The notes below the pieces were generated by a model. That model had not been told where the DNA came from and searched no databases. It was given only the letters and a program-made list of their open reading frames with translations. A DNA stretch of 64,000 nt, from positions 28,882 through 92,881 of the forward strand of contig JAEYNZ010000070.1 in the NCBI GenBank assembly GCA_023412195.1, read 5' to 3'. Shown here piece by piece: positions 25,880-35,505 of this stretch; the first letter of the stretch is position 1; each line of letters starts with the position of its first letter. Made by a program: the position numbers and the translations under genes. This DNA is from Bacteroidota bacterium. GTDB lineage: Bacteria; Bacteroidota; Bacteroidia; Bacteroidales; Prolixibacteraceae.

Positions 25880-25887
25880 TATTTTTG
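25880..25887 (+). promoter_or_regulatory. -7 box (TATTTTTG) of the YfhO-like gene
   Basis: Exact TAnnTTTG match 34 bases upstream of the chosen ATG at 25922. Confidence 0.45.
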
Positions 25888-25921
25888 TCAGATCAATTTA
25901 TTGAAAGAAAAGTACATAAAA

Positions 25922-28393
25922 ATGGCAAAGATAACCGGCTTCCGCAACATTTTAATCAATCTTGGAATAATCCTTTTCTTTATTGTACTCTCTTACGCAT
26001 ATATGTCGCCACTGCTTGAAGGCAAGACCATTGAGATGGATGATATCCGGCATTTCAAAGGAATGTCGAAGGAACTTTCCGACTACAGGGAAGCAACCGG
26101 AGAAGAAGCCATATGGACCAACAGCATGTTCAGCGGTATGCCCGGCTACCTGATATCGGTGGTCTATCCGGGCAATGTTACCCGTTATTTTCATACAAGT
26201 GTAAGAAACATTTTTACAGTTGCCGGTTTTCTCATCCTGTACATGATCGGCTTTTACATTCTGCTGATCAGTTTGAAAATCAACCGGTGGTTAAGTGTGG
26301 CCGGTGCAGTTGCTTTTGCATTTTCATCCTATTTTATCATCATCATTGGAGCAGGCCATACTTCCAAAGCTGCCGCCATAGCATACCTGGCACCTGTACT
26401 GGGTGGGGTATTACTTGCTTTCAGGGGAAAACCACTGGCAGGTACCTTATTATTTACTGTTGCCTTCTCGCTCGAACTGGTAGCAAACCACCTCCAGATC
26501 ACCTATTATGGGTTTATTATGATAGCCCTGTTCGGGATCATTCAGCTGATATACGCGGTCAGGGAAAAAACACTGCCATCTTTCTTTAAAGCGTTTGGCT
26601 TTCTGGTTGCCGGAGCAGTGCTTGCCCTTGGCATGAACTTTTCGAGGCTGTACACTACCTGGGAATATTCCAAAAGTTCTATCCGCGGACCGTCTGAATT
26701 GTCATCAGACAGTGAAAACAGAACCAGCGGCCTCGACAAGGATTATGTAGTCCAATGGAGCTACGGTATCGACGAAACCTTTACGCTTCTGATCCCTAAC
26801 TTTAAGGGGGGAGGCAGTACCACAAGCCCCGGGACTGATTCTGAAAGCTTTAAAACACTGGAAGCCAACAGAGTTCCAAATGCACGACAGGTAGTAAATC
26901 AAATCAGTATGTACCACGGTGACCAGCCCGGAACTTCAGGCCCGGTATACATTGGTGCAATTATTGTTTTCCTATTCGTGCTGGGACTTTTTGTTGTGAA
27001 AGGGGTTTACAAATGGTGGCTGCTCGCTGCCACCATAGTATCCATTATCCTCTCCTGGGGTGGCAACATCATGTGGCTGACAAGCTTTCTACTTGATTAT
27101 CTGCCATTATACAACAAGTTCAGGGCCCCCAGCATGACATTGGTTATAGCACAATTTGCAATGCCTCTGCTTGGTTTTATTGTATTGAATGATATTATTA
27201 CCGGAAAAACAGATAAAAAGCTCTGGCTGAACGGTCTTAAATGGTCTTTTGCAATAACCGGAGGACTGTCGCTATTGTTTGCACTCTTGCCCGGATTGGC
27301 AGGCAGTTTCACCAATGCAATGGATACAAGTGTTTACCCTGACTGGCTGATCGACAGCGTTATCTCTGACCGCAGAAGCTTGCTGCGCAGCGATGCCTTC
27401 CGGTCTTTCCTGTTTATCGCAGCCGCTGCAGGTGCATTATATTTATGGCACCTAAAAAAAATTAAAACAACTACTTTGATTGCCATATTGGGAGTTGCGA
27501 TTCTTATTGATTTGTGGCCGGTAGATAAGCGCTACCTGAACAATGACGATTTTGTTCCAAAAAGGCAGGCAGAAACGCCATTTCCGATGACCCCTGCCGA
27601 CGAAGCCATTTTAAAGGATAAGGATTTATACTACAGGGTTCTGGCTTTGCCCAATCCTTTTCAGGATGCAAGGGCTTCTTTTTTCCACAAGAATGTTGGC
27701 GGCTATCATGCAGCAAAGCTCCGCCGCTACCAGGAAATCATCGACTACCACCTGCAGCCTGAACTGCAGCAAATGGTAAACAACCTTCAGTTGGGACTTA
27801 CCATCGATTCCGTATTTAACCAGCTTACGGCCATGAACATGCTCAACACCCGCTATGTAATATACGATGTCAACCAGGGTCCAATCATGAATCCGGATGC
27901 CCTGGGTAATGCCTGGTTTGTATCCGATTATAAAATAATGCAGAATGCCGATGAAGAAATTGCTGCCCTTAAAAATCTTGACCCCTCGGAAACAGCTGTT
28001 ATAAACCAACAGTTCAATGAATTCGTTGCGCAGAAAACCTTCAGCAAGGACAGAAACGGATCAATCAGCCTTGCAGAATATCAGCCAAATTATCTGAAGT
28101 ATAATTATAATGCAGCCAGTGAGCAGCTGACCGTATTTTCTGATGTTTATTATAAAAGCGACTGGCATGCATACCTGAATGGTGAGCCGGTGCCGCATTT
28201 CAGGATAAACTATATCCTCAGGGGAATGGTTATTCCTGCAGGCAACCATACCATTGAATTCAGGTTTGAACCTGCTTCCTACTACAGGGGCAACTACGTT
28301 TCGATGGCATCCTCCTTTATCCTGGTTTTACTGGCTGCAGGGTACTTTATTATTTTATACAGGAAAAGGAAGCCAGTCACAGTACAAGAATAA
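25922..28393 (+). CDS. YfhO-family multispanning membrane protein
   Basis: About 823 residues from ATG 25922; a TTG seven codons earlier is less likely. It has a dozen or more transmembrane helices in the first ~530 residues, a large extracytoplasmic domain, and a final helix (FILVLLAAGYFIILY) with a basic tail. The layout and the early loop (HFKGMSKELSDYREATGEEA) match YfhO-type proteins, which are related to GT-C glycosyltransferases and in Gram-positives glycosylate lipoteichoic acid. In Bacteroidota the acceptor is unknown. The next frame, an alkyladenine glycosylase, begins eight bases after the stop and is probably co-transcribed. Confidence 0.85.
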   Translation: MAKITGFRNILINLGIILFFIVLSYAYMSPLLEGKTIEMDDIRHFKGMSKELSDYREATGEEAIWTNSMFSGMPGYLISVVYPGNVTRYFHTSVRNIFTVAGFLILYMIGFYILLISLKINRWLSVAGAVAFAFSSYFIIIIGAGHTSKAAAIAYLAPVLGGVLLAFRGKPLAGTLLFTVAFSLELVANHLQITYYGFIMIALFGIIQLIYAVREKTLPSFFKAFGFLVAGAVLALGMNFSRLYTTWEYSKSSIRGPSELSSDSENRTSGLDKDYVVQWSYGIDETFTLLIPNFKGGGSTTSPGTDSESFKTLEANRVPNARQVVNQISMYHGDQPGTSGPVYIGAIIVFLFVLGLFVVKGVYKWWLLAATIVSIILSWGGNIMWLTSFLLDYLPLYNKFRAPSMTLVIAQFAMPLLGFIVLNDIITGKTDKKLWLNGLKWSFAITGGLSLLFALLPGLAGSFTNAMDTSVYPDWLIDSVISDRRSLLRSDAFRSFLFIAAAAGALYLWHLKKIKTTTLIAILGVAILIDLWPVDKRYLNNDDFVPKRQAETPFPMTPADEAILKDKDLYYRVLALPNPFQDARASFFHKNVGGYHAAKLRRYQEIIDYHLQPELQQMVNNLQLGLTIDSVFNQLTAMNMLNTRYVIYDVNQGPIMNPDALGNAWFVSDYKIMQNADEEIAALKNLDPSETAVINQQFNEFVAQKTFSKDRNGSISLAEYQPNYLKYNYNAASEQLTVFSDVYYKSDWHAYLNGEPVPHFRINYILRGMVIPAGNHTIEFRFEPASYYRGNYVSMASSFILVLLAAGYFIILYRKRKPVTVQE

Positions 28394-28401
28394 ATTCAGG
28401 A

Positions 28402-28916
28402 ATGAAATCAAGGTTGCCCGCCGGTTTTTTCCGACGTGATGTATTGACAGTAGCTCCCGAACTCCTGGGAAAATCCCTTGCCCGAACGTTTGATGATGGA
28501 ACAACTGAAAGGTACATCATTACAGAAGTGGAAGCCTATAATGGAACTGAAGACCTGGCCTGCCATGCCAGTAAAGGCAGGACTCCACGTACAGATATCA
28601 TGTTCCGCGAAGGAGGATTGGTCTACGTTTATCTTGTTTACGGAATACACTGGATGCTGAATTTTGTTACCGGCAAGGAAGGTGTGGCAACAGCAGTCCT
28701 GATCAGGGGCTAAAAGGTATTGCTGGTCCGGGAAGAGTTGGCAAGTTCCTGCAGCTCGACCGGTTTTTTTATGGTGAAAATCTTATGGAATCAGACCGGA
28801 TTTGGGTTGAAGATTCAGGTATCATACTTCCATATAAGCAGATGCCACGTGTGGGCATTCATTATGCAGGAGAACCCTGGATCAGCAAGCCCTGGAGGTT
28901 TATGGCAGATCTTTAG
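28402..28916 (+). pseudogene. 3-methyladenine (alkylpurine) DNA glycosylase, frameshifted
   Basis: From ATG 28402 the frame gives an AAG/MPG protein: ELLGKSLAR, the catalytic-Glu motif TEVEAYNG, CHASKGRTPRTDIMF, LVYVYLVYGIHWMLNFV, then AVLIRG and a stop at 28711-28713. The sequence continues as the proper C-terminus one base earlier in phase from 28710: LKGIAGPGRVGKFLQLDRFF through WRFMADL, ending at 28916. One additional G in the four-G run at about 28706-28709 would restore a 172-residue protein. The shifted part includes the GPGR DNA-binding motif, so the truncated form should be inactive. No other damage is visible; a sequencing error or recent mutation is likely. Confidence 0.85.
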
Positions 28917-28919
28917 GTT

Positions 28920-30356
28920 TTACTTCAGAACGAACCTGTTGTAGAACCAAAGCAGCACAACGGCCGACACAGCCACTCCCGAATAAACAATCCAGATATT
29001 TGAAGGATTATATGTAGTCCATAAGAAATTGGTCAGTTCCTGAACACTCATGCCCATTTTCTCTGCAGCCATCTGAATGTAGTCGTTTTTTGAGAACTCA
29101 CCGGATATGGAAGGCATGGATATGCCACGTTTTATCACTTCCTGCTGAAGGAGATAAATATCATCGGCTATTTTTTCATATACTCCACCTGAAAGCCAGC
29201 CAGCCAGCTGATGTCCCGCCGCAATGGGAAGAAAGGATGTACCCATATACAAGGCTTTTTTGTCTTCGGGGGCAATCCGGCCAATATATTCTGAGAATTT
29301 TGGTGAACTTGCCATTTCCCCCAGGGCGAAAACAAGAATTCCAAGCAGGATGAGCCAGCTGTTCTGGTTTGAAAACATGAGGGCCAGTCCGCCAGCCAGA
29401 ACCAGTATCCCACCCATCATGGCAACAAGAGGACGAAACCTCATCACATAAGTTGAAACCATCAGCTGAAATACTATGATGAAAAATGCATCCATACTGC
29501 CAAGGGTCACCGCAGTTATAGTTCCTTCGGGAGTTCCTATTGCCTCTGCAAGCCAGGGCCATACGGCACGTATTCCATCATAAAGGGGAGAGGTGTCTAC
29601 CCATTGCTCCACAAACACCGGGAATGAATAGTACAACTGGTTAAATGCTGTCCAGAAAAGCACCATAATAATCAGAAAAAGAACATACTTCCAGTTCTGA
29701 AGCGTGATTCCAATGTTTACAAATGCCTGGACAATGGTTTTACCCAGCGATGAATTTTTATCTTTCACTACAGGTTCACGAAAATAGAAAGCAGTGATAA
29801 AATAGTTCACTGCCATTGTGACCATAGACATATAAAATACGAAGTCCCATGATTTTTGCATCAGCACGCCTGCAATAAATGGCCCGATAAACCCGCCGAT
29901 GTTAATCATCATATAAAATATGCCAAAACCGATGGAAGATGTTTCTTCATTGGTTGTGCGGGCAATCATGCCTGAAATAATGGGTTTGAAAAGAGCTCCG
30001 CCGATACAGGTCCATACAAAGGCAAAGAACATCCAGCCAAAAGTATCGAAGCTGCCGATCATGTAGAATCCTGTGATGTACACAGTAAATGAAAGGAACA
30101 ACATCCTCTTGTATCCTACTTTATCGGCAATGGCACCGGTTATAACAGGCAAAAAGTAAAGAAGCATCGACCCGGTTCCCATAATAATACCCTTTTGTGC
30201 CTGCGTCAATCCCAGTGCACCGGTATCCTTTGAGTTCACAAGGTAAAGGGCAAATGCCATATAGAAGCCATACCAGGCCCATCGTTCAAATAACTCTATA
30301 ACATTGGAAGCCCAGAATGTAGTATTGTACTTTTTGAGAACAGAAATAAACCCCAT
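28920..30356 (-). CDS. POT/PTR-family proton-coupled peptide transporter (MFS)
   Basis: 478 residues with 12 or more membrane helices. The POT proton-coupling motif ExxER is in ELFERWAWYGFYM near the N-terminus, and the second POT signature is in GFGIFYMMINIGGFIGPFIAG. It should import di- or tripeptides using the proton gradient, although Bacteroidota members are diverse. A cytoplasmic or periplasmic insert (VYEKIADDIYLLQQEVIKRG) precedes the last helix. It ends four bases from the frameshifted glycosylase, convergently. Confidence 0.88.
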   Translation of the reverse strand: MGFISVLKKYNTTFWASNVIELFERWAWYGFYMAFALYLVNSKDTGALGLTQAQKGIIMGTGSMLLYFLPVITGAIADKVGYKRMLFLSFTVYITGFYMIGSFDTFGWMFFAFVWTCIGGALFKPIISGMIARTTNEETSSIGFGIFYMMINIGGFIGPFIAGVLMQKSWDFVFYMSMVTMAVNYFITAFYFREPVVKDKNSSLGKTIVQAFVNIGITLQNWKYVLFLIIMVLFWTAFNQLYYSFPVFVEQWVDTSPLYDGIRAVWPWLAEAIGTPEGTITAVTLGSMDAFFIIVFQLMVSTYVMRFRPLVAMMGGILVLAGGLALMFSNQNSWLILLGILVFALGEMASSPKFSEYIGRIAPEDKKALYMGTSFLPIAAGHQLAGWLSGGVYEKIADDIYLLQQEVIKRGISMPSISGEFSKNDYIQMAAEKMGMSVQELTNFLWTTYNPSNIWIVYSGVAVSAVVLLWFYNRFVLK

Positions 30357-30421
30357 CGCTCCTGATTTTTTATTTAAGTCGCGAAAGGTAGTAAAAGCCG
30401 ACTTAAGTCACAATAAAAAAA

Positions 30422-30967
30422 TTACATGAAACATGCATACATCTTATCTGGTACAGTCACTGGTAACTGTGCCAGGCTGAAATCTTCCAGCAGTATGGTC
30501 ATCAGGATAATGATCATGATAATGAGGAACAACATGATAAAAAATCCGATAACACCCACCTGATATCCCTTTTTCACTTTCTGGACCTGGTTTTTCGACA
30601 GGAGGTATTGAATGGATTTTACCAGCGCTTCGGGTGCATTGTTATTTTTTACAACATAATCAGCAGCACCCATTTTCATGATGTTAACTGCAACTTCAAC
30701 ATCATTCTGTCCGCTAAGAAATACAAAATCGATCTCGGGGTACTCGGCCTTTACCCTCTTCATAAGCTCCAGACCTGTAATGCCCTGGAAGGAATAATCA
30801 AGAACTATGATATCAGGCTTTTGGGAAATAGACTTCAGGCACTCATCAGCCGTCTTGAAGGTTTTAAGATTGGTATATTTTTTTTGTTGAAGATAACCAA
30901 CGATCAGTTCCTTATAGATTAAATTCTCCTGAACAATAAAAATAAGTGGATTTTTTGTTCTTTGCAT
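30422..30967 (-). CDS. Membrane-anchored single receiver-domain response regulator
   Basis: 181 residues: a receiver domain (about 8-125) followed by one hydrophobic helix (about 137-160) and a short tail. The phosphoacceptor is Asp57 in IIVLDYSF, the Ser/Thr switch is Ser85 in FLSG, and the conserved Lys is Lys107 in DYVVKN. The usual Asp-Asp pair near the N-terminus is reduced to one acidic residue (VQEN). There is no DNA-binding or enzymatic output domain, so it probably signals by protein contact at the membrane or buffers phosphate. No kinase is adjacent. Confidence 0.85.
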   Translation of the reverse strand: MQRTKNPLIFIVQENLIYKELIVGYLQQKKYTNLKTFKTADECLKSISQKPDIIVLDYSFQGITGLELMKRVKAEYPEIDFVFLSGQNDVEVAVNIMKMGAADYVVKNNNAPEALVKSIQYLLSKNQVQKVKKGYQVGVIGFFIMLFLIIMIIILMTILLEDFSLAQLPVTVPDKMYACFM

Positions 30968-31109
30968 AGCCTGATTAATTTATTGACGAAATAAAAGTAC
31001 CACAAATTTATTTTCAATCTTCAATAACAGGAGATTATAACGAAATTTTTTTCATTTATTAGTTCTCCATCACCTGAAAATCACTGCTGCTTTTAATAAA
31101 AATGCATAA

Positions 31110-33071
31110 TTACCGTCTTACCGGCTGAAATGTGCCGGGTGATGAACCACCAGGGCTGAACATATCATTTTGCCGGGGCTGACCCTCATTTTGTTGCAGT
31201 TCTTCCTCCCTGCGTTCTTGTTCCTCAGCTTCTTTTCGAAGTTGCTCTTCCACTTCCCTGTCCCTGATATTCTTGACAAATGCAGGATCAGGCTTAATTT
31301 CCCACGGCAGGTTGCTGTCCCAGTTAGACCGGACTTTTATAACTTCATTGATATAAATGACAGGTTCCGGCTGGAACTTATCCTGGTAACTGCCAGGGTC
31401 CCATTTTCCGTTGCGGTTTATATCGAATATGGCTTTTACCCTGTACTTTTCTGGTGGAAGATAATCAAATACTACTGTCTGATCTTTATCAATGATCTTC
31501 TCACTGAGAACAGGTTCCTCAGGTTTGTTCTCAAGTAATTGCACCAGTACCTGCCCTTCTACCCCGGTAATAGCAAGATTGATGGCACCATAATAATCTC
31601 TTGACCGTGTACTGAAGGTTGTTAATATTTCACGGCTTGTCAGACCGTAAATATTTTCACTTGCTGCTGAATCGACCGAAATAGTATAACTGGTTTCATC
31701 TTCCCACTGGTACGAAATACGGTAAGTTCTGTACAGCACAGAATCAGGTGCCACTTTAATTTCCAAAGGCGTTTTTAAGGTATCTTCCGCAAGATAAACT
31801 GAAATTGCTTCGGGGTTAATGAATCTTAATGGCTGGGGAGCCGAAAGTATAATATCCTTGTTCAGGTCAAAACCTGTTGAAGAAAGATTGGTGGTCCAGC
31901 TGAACTGGGGAACCTCCGGAGGTGCATCTTCATCCTCATTTCTTGCAGCCCTTCTCCTTCTTCTTGGATCCTCCTTCTCTATATACTGCATTTCAATCGT
32001 ATCCTTTTCAACGTAAAGGTTATCTGTTGTATCGATCTGAAAATAGGATATCTCCATCTGAATCTTTTCCTGTCGCGCCAGAGTGGTGTCTGTTATCCAG
32101 AATGTAAGCGAATCGTATTTAAGGTTAGGTTCCGATATAACCCAGTTCTCAATGTCTTCATTAACCAGCCGTACACTGAAAGTGTCTCGTACCGGCTCGT
32201 TAAATACAAGAGTAAATTGGTAAGGAGAATCTCTTTTTGATGTTTTAAGATATTGATCATAAATCTCCTCTGAGAACTGCCGGAGATAAACCGGCCCCGG
32301 AAGAAAATGTATATGCCCTGTCACAAGAAGTGAATCTGCCCCCGATGCCAGTGTATCTGCTTCAGCATGATATACTGCAGAAGGTACAATGACGGAATCA
32401 TGAAAGGCAATTTCTTCAACTCCTTCATCATATCTCATATTTGCGTTGGCATCATTCAGGGAGAACAGATGATATTGTCCTTCTGCAACGTTATCGAACA
32501 AATACATCCCTTCTTCATCTGTTCTGGCTATGTACAACGGGCGAAGCCTGTATACAGCCGAATCATGCAGGTTTTTATGAAGCATTACCAGTGTGTTCTC
32601 CAATGGCTCCATATTGAAGGCGTTCACCACCTTCCCTGCTACTCTGAGTGAATCAAGACTGTCTCCTGTACTGAATATAAAGCGAAGATTCTCCAAAGGA
32701 TTCCTCTCATTGTTATCTATTATAGAATTCTTAAAGTCCATTGAATAGGTAAGACTGTCCTGAAGGCTTTCATTAAACCTTAGAATCAGGGTTCTTGATT
32801 TTGTAAGAATTACCGGTCTTTTTTCTAAAGGGGGAGATATAACAAGTTGTTCCGATACCTGGTCAGGAATAATATACTCATTGAATGTCAGCCTTACTTC
32901 ATTTCCACTGAAGTTAAGCGACTTGTAGGCAGGAAAGGTTCCGGTAAGAACAGGTGGAATCGTATCACGTGGTCCACCGGTAGGCATTCCCTGGTTCGCA
33001 CAGGAAGATACAATTACTACCCATGCAAACCCCGCTATTATGATATAAGGTATTTTATCAAGAAATTTCAT
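31110..33071 (-). CDS. Large lipoprotein with N-terminal bacterial Ig-like domain
   Basis: 653 residues with a lipoprotein signal (lipobox VSSC, Cys24). After the Cys comes GMPTGGPRDTIPPVL, the start of the Big_5/SbsA-type Ig-like domain found in many Bacteroidota lipoproteins, followed by further beta domains, including a carboxypeptidase-regulatory-like unit (GMYLFDNVAEGQYHLFSLND). The last ~50 residues are a Glu/Arg/Gln-rich helix and a Pro/Gly tail. It is an envelope protein with no catalytic motif, probably outer-membrane attached. Monocistronic; divergent from RNase R. Confidence 0.85.
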   Translation of the reverse strand: MKFLDKIPYIIIAGFAWVVIVSSCANQGMPTGGPRDTIPPVLTGTFPAYKSLNFSGNEVRLTFNEYIIPDQVSEQLVISPPLEKRPVILTKSRTLILRFNESLQDSLTYSMDFKNSIIDNNERNPLENLRFIFSTGDSLDSLRVAGKVVNAFNMEPLENTLVMLHKNLHDSAVYRLRPLYIARTDEEGMYLFDNVAEGQYHLFSLNDANANMRYDEGVEEIAFHDSVIVPSAVYHAEADTLASGADSLLVTGHIHFLPGPVYLRQFSEEIYDQYLKTSKRDSPYQFTLVFNEPVRDTFSVRLVNEDIENWVISEPNLKYDSLTFWITDTTLARQEKIQMEISYFQIDTTDNLYVEKDTIEMQYIEKEDPRRRRRAARNEDEDAPPEVPQFSWTTNLSSTGFDLNKDIILSAPQPLRFINPEAISVYLAEDTLKTPLEIKVAPDSVLYRTYRISYQWEDETSYTISVDSAASENIYGLTSREILTTFSTRSRDYYGAINLAITGVEGQVLVQLLENKPEEPVLSEKIIDKDQTVVFDYLPPEKYRVKAIFDINRNGKWDPGSYQDKFQPEPVIYINEVIKVRSNWDSNLPWEIKPDPAFVKNIRDREVEEQLRKEAEEQERREEELQQNEGQPRQNDMFSPGGSSPGTFQPVRR

Positions 33072-33180
33072 TCGCTAAAAACAACCCACAAACATACAAA
33101 TTCCTGCAAACATTGAGTGTTAGCTATTGTTAATTCTCGTATAAATAAGCTAACTTGCCATTGATTAAAATAAAATTTAC

Positions 33181-35343
33181 ATGACCAAAAAGAATAAAAA
33201 GGAAAAGAAAAAACTGAGCAAAAGTGTATCATTTAATAAGAAAAAACTTAAAAATGCCATACTTTCCGTTTTATACGACCAGACCGGAAAAGTGGTCAAC
33301 TATAAACAGATATCATCCTGGCTTGGGATCAAGGATCAGGAGGGACGGCGCCTTGTAAATGTTGCGCTCGAAGACTTAAAAGACGATGCCTACCTGGAGG
33401 AAGTCTCGCGGGGCAGCTACAGGCTCAAGGTTAAAACAGGCACTATAACCGGTATTGTTGAACTCCAGCCGCAGGGATTTGCCTATATCAACAGCGAAGA
33501 AATGGAACGCCCTGTGCTGGTCTCGGCTCGCAACCTGAACCATGCCATGGATGGCGATAAAGTGAGGGTGATGATTTACGCCCGCCGTAAAAAACATGAC
33601 ATTGAAGGTGAAGTAACTGAAATCGTAGAACGTGCAAAAACCCATTTCGTTGGAACTGTTGAGGTTTCACAAAATTTTGCCTTTCTTATACCTGCCGGAA
33701 AAGTGGGATTTGACATCTTCATCTCCAAAGATAACCTTAATGGTGCCAAACACGGACAGAAAGCCATTGCCGAAATTCTTGAGTGGCCATCAAAAGCACG
33801 CAGCCCTTTCGGAAAAATAAGTGAAGTATTGGGCGACACCGGAAACAATGATGCAGAAATGCATGCCATCCTTGCCGAGTATGAACTGCCGCACAAGTTC
33901 CCTGAAAAGATCAATAAGGCGGCTGAAAAAATTCCATATGAAATTCCTGAAGAAGAATATAAGAAGCGCCGCGATTTCAGAGGAGTAACCACCTTTACAA
34001 TAGACCCTGCCGATGCCAAGGATTTTGATGATGCTTTATCTATACGTCAGCTCGAAAACAAGAACTGGGAAATAGGAATTCATATAGCCGATGTTACCCA
34101 TTATGTCATCCCGGGATCGATGATCGATGAAGAAGCCCAGAGCAGGGCAACCTCGGTGTACCTGGTCGACCGTGTGGTACCCATGTTGCCTGAAAGGTTA
34201 TCGAATGGTGTTTGCTCATTGCGGCCAAAGGAAGATAAGCTTTGCTTTTCTGCTGTTTTCGAACTGAATGATAATGCCCGTGTGCTCAGCCAGTGGTTCG
34301 GAAAAACTGTGATCCACTCTGACCGCCGCTTTTCGTATGAGGAAGCCCAGGAGATCATTGAAAAAAAGGAAGGTGAGTTATCAGAAGAGCTGCTCAAATT
34401 AAACGATCTGGCTCAGAAACTCAGGACTGAACGCTTTAAAGATGGTGCAATAGGTTTCGAACGTGTAGAAATAAAATTCAACATCGATGAAAATGGAAAG
34501 CCATTGTCCGTTTACTTTAAAGAATCAAAAGATGCCAACAAACTCATCGAGGAATTTATGTTGCTGGCAAACAAAAAAGTAGCCGAATTCATAGGAAAGC
34601 CTGCCCAACGCAAAAAACCCAAAACGTTTGTTTACCGGATACACGATAAACCTGACCCCGATAAACTTGAAGCCTTTAATTCATTTATACACAGGTTCGG
34701 ATATGGAATCCAGCTGAATTCTGCAAAAACCATTTCAAACTCTATGAACCAGCTGCTCGATCATGTGAAGGGACGTAAAGAACAGAATGTAGTGGAAACC
34801 CTTGCGATCAGGACCATGGCTAAAGCTGCCTATTCAACAAGGAATATAGGGCATTACGGACTTTCATTCGATTATTACACACATTTTACCTCACCTATAC
34901 GCCGGTATCCGGATATGATGGTGCACTGGCTGCTTGAAAAATACCTCGAAGACGGCCGTTCGGCAAATGATCAGAAATATGAAGATTTATGCAAGCATTC
35001 ATCCGATATGGAGACCAGGGCAGCCAATGCTGAAAGATCGTCTATTAAATACAAGCAGGTTGAATTCATGCAGGATCATGTAGGCGAGATTTATCAAGGG
35101 GTCATATCAGGCATTACAGACTGGGGAATTTATGTTGAGCTGGAAAACAAAATTGAAGGCATGGTTCCTATCCGTGAACTCGATGATGACTTCTATATCT
35201 TTGATGAAAAGAATTATGCCCTTACCGGCCGCCATAAGCATAAAAGATACCAGTTGGGCGATGATATCACCATAAAAATCTGGCGTACCAACCTGGAGAA
35301 AAAACAACTGGATTTCAGGCTGGCAGATCAGGAAAAAGCCTGA
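33181..35343 (+). CDS. rnr: Ribonuclease R
   Basis: 720 residues of the RNB exoribonuclease family, degrading structured RNA 3' to 5'. Order: a basic N-terminus with winged helix (residues ~20-85), cold-shock domains (~90-240), the RNB catalytic domain with its Asp cluster in DPADAKDFDDAL (near 275-286), and a C-terminal S1 domain with GVISGITDWGIYVELE. Upstream, GTTAGCTATT (33119-33128) and AATAAGCTAAC (33144-33154) form an imperfect inverted repeat ending in a possible TAACTTGC -7 box, a candidate promoter/operator. The TetR gene follows 160 bases later. Confidence 0.96.
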   Translation: MTKKNKKEKKKLSKSVSFNKKKLKNAILSVLYDQTGKVVNYKQISSWLGIKDQEGRRLVNVALEDLKDDAYLEEVSRGSYRLKVKTGTITGIVELQPQGFAYINSEEMERPVLVSARNLNHAMDGDKVRVMIYARRKKHDIEGEVTEIVERAKTHFVGTVEVSQNFAFLIPAGKVGFDIFISKDNLNGAKHGQKAIAEILEWPSKARSPFGKISEVLGDTGNNDAEMHAILAEYELPHKFPEKINKAAEKIPYEIPEEEYKKRRDFRGVTTFTIDPADAKDFDDALSIRQLENKNWEIGIHIADVTHYVIPGSMIDEEAQSRATSVYLVDRVVPMLPERLSNGVCSLRPKEDKLCFSAVFELNDNARVLSQWFGKTVIHSDRRFSYEEAQEIIEKKEGELSEELLKLNDLAQKLRTERFKDGAIGFERVEIKFNIDENGKPLSVYFKESKDANKLIEEFMLLANKKVAEFIGKPAQRKKPKTFVYRIHDKPDPDKLEAFNSFIHRFGYGIQLNSAKTISNSMNQLLDHVKGRKEQNVVETLAIRTMAKAAYSTRNIGHYGLSFDYYTHFTSPIRRYPDMMVHWLLEKYLEDGRSANDQKYEDLCKHSSDMETRAANAERSSIKYKQVEFMQDHVGEIYQGVISGITDWGIYVELENKIEGMVPIRELDDDFYIFDEKNYALTGRHKHKRYQLGDDITIKIWRTNLEKKQLDFRLADQEKA

Positions 35344-35448
35344 TGCTTCGAAATAACATATTGAATTAACCTGCTCATATCAGGGTTTTTTGCATCATCA
35401 TACATTAAACAAAATTTTTCAGTCGAAAAATAAAAAAGTTTTATCCGC

Positions 35449-35474
35449 TCAAATAAATGGCTATATTTGTTTGA
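35449..35474. promoter_or_regulatory. Palindromic operator overlapping the tetR-family promoter
   Basis: TCAAATAAAT (35449-35458) and ATTTGTTTGA (35465-35474) form a ten-base inverted repeat with one mismatch around six bases. It covers an exact -7 box TATATTTG (35462-35469) about 35 bases before the TetR start. The placement is that expected for autorepression. Confidence 0.6.
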
Positions 35475-35505
35475 CTTTTTTAACTAATACAACAAAAATA
35501 TCAGG

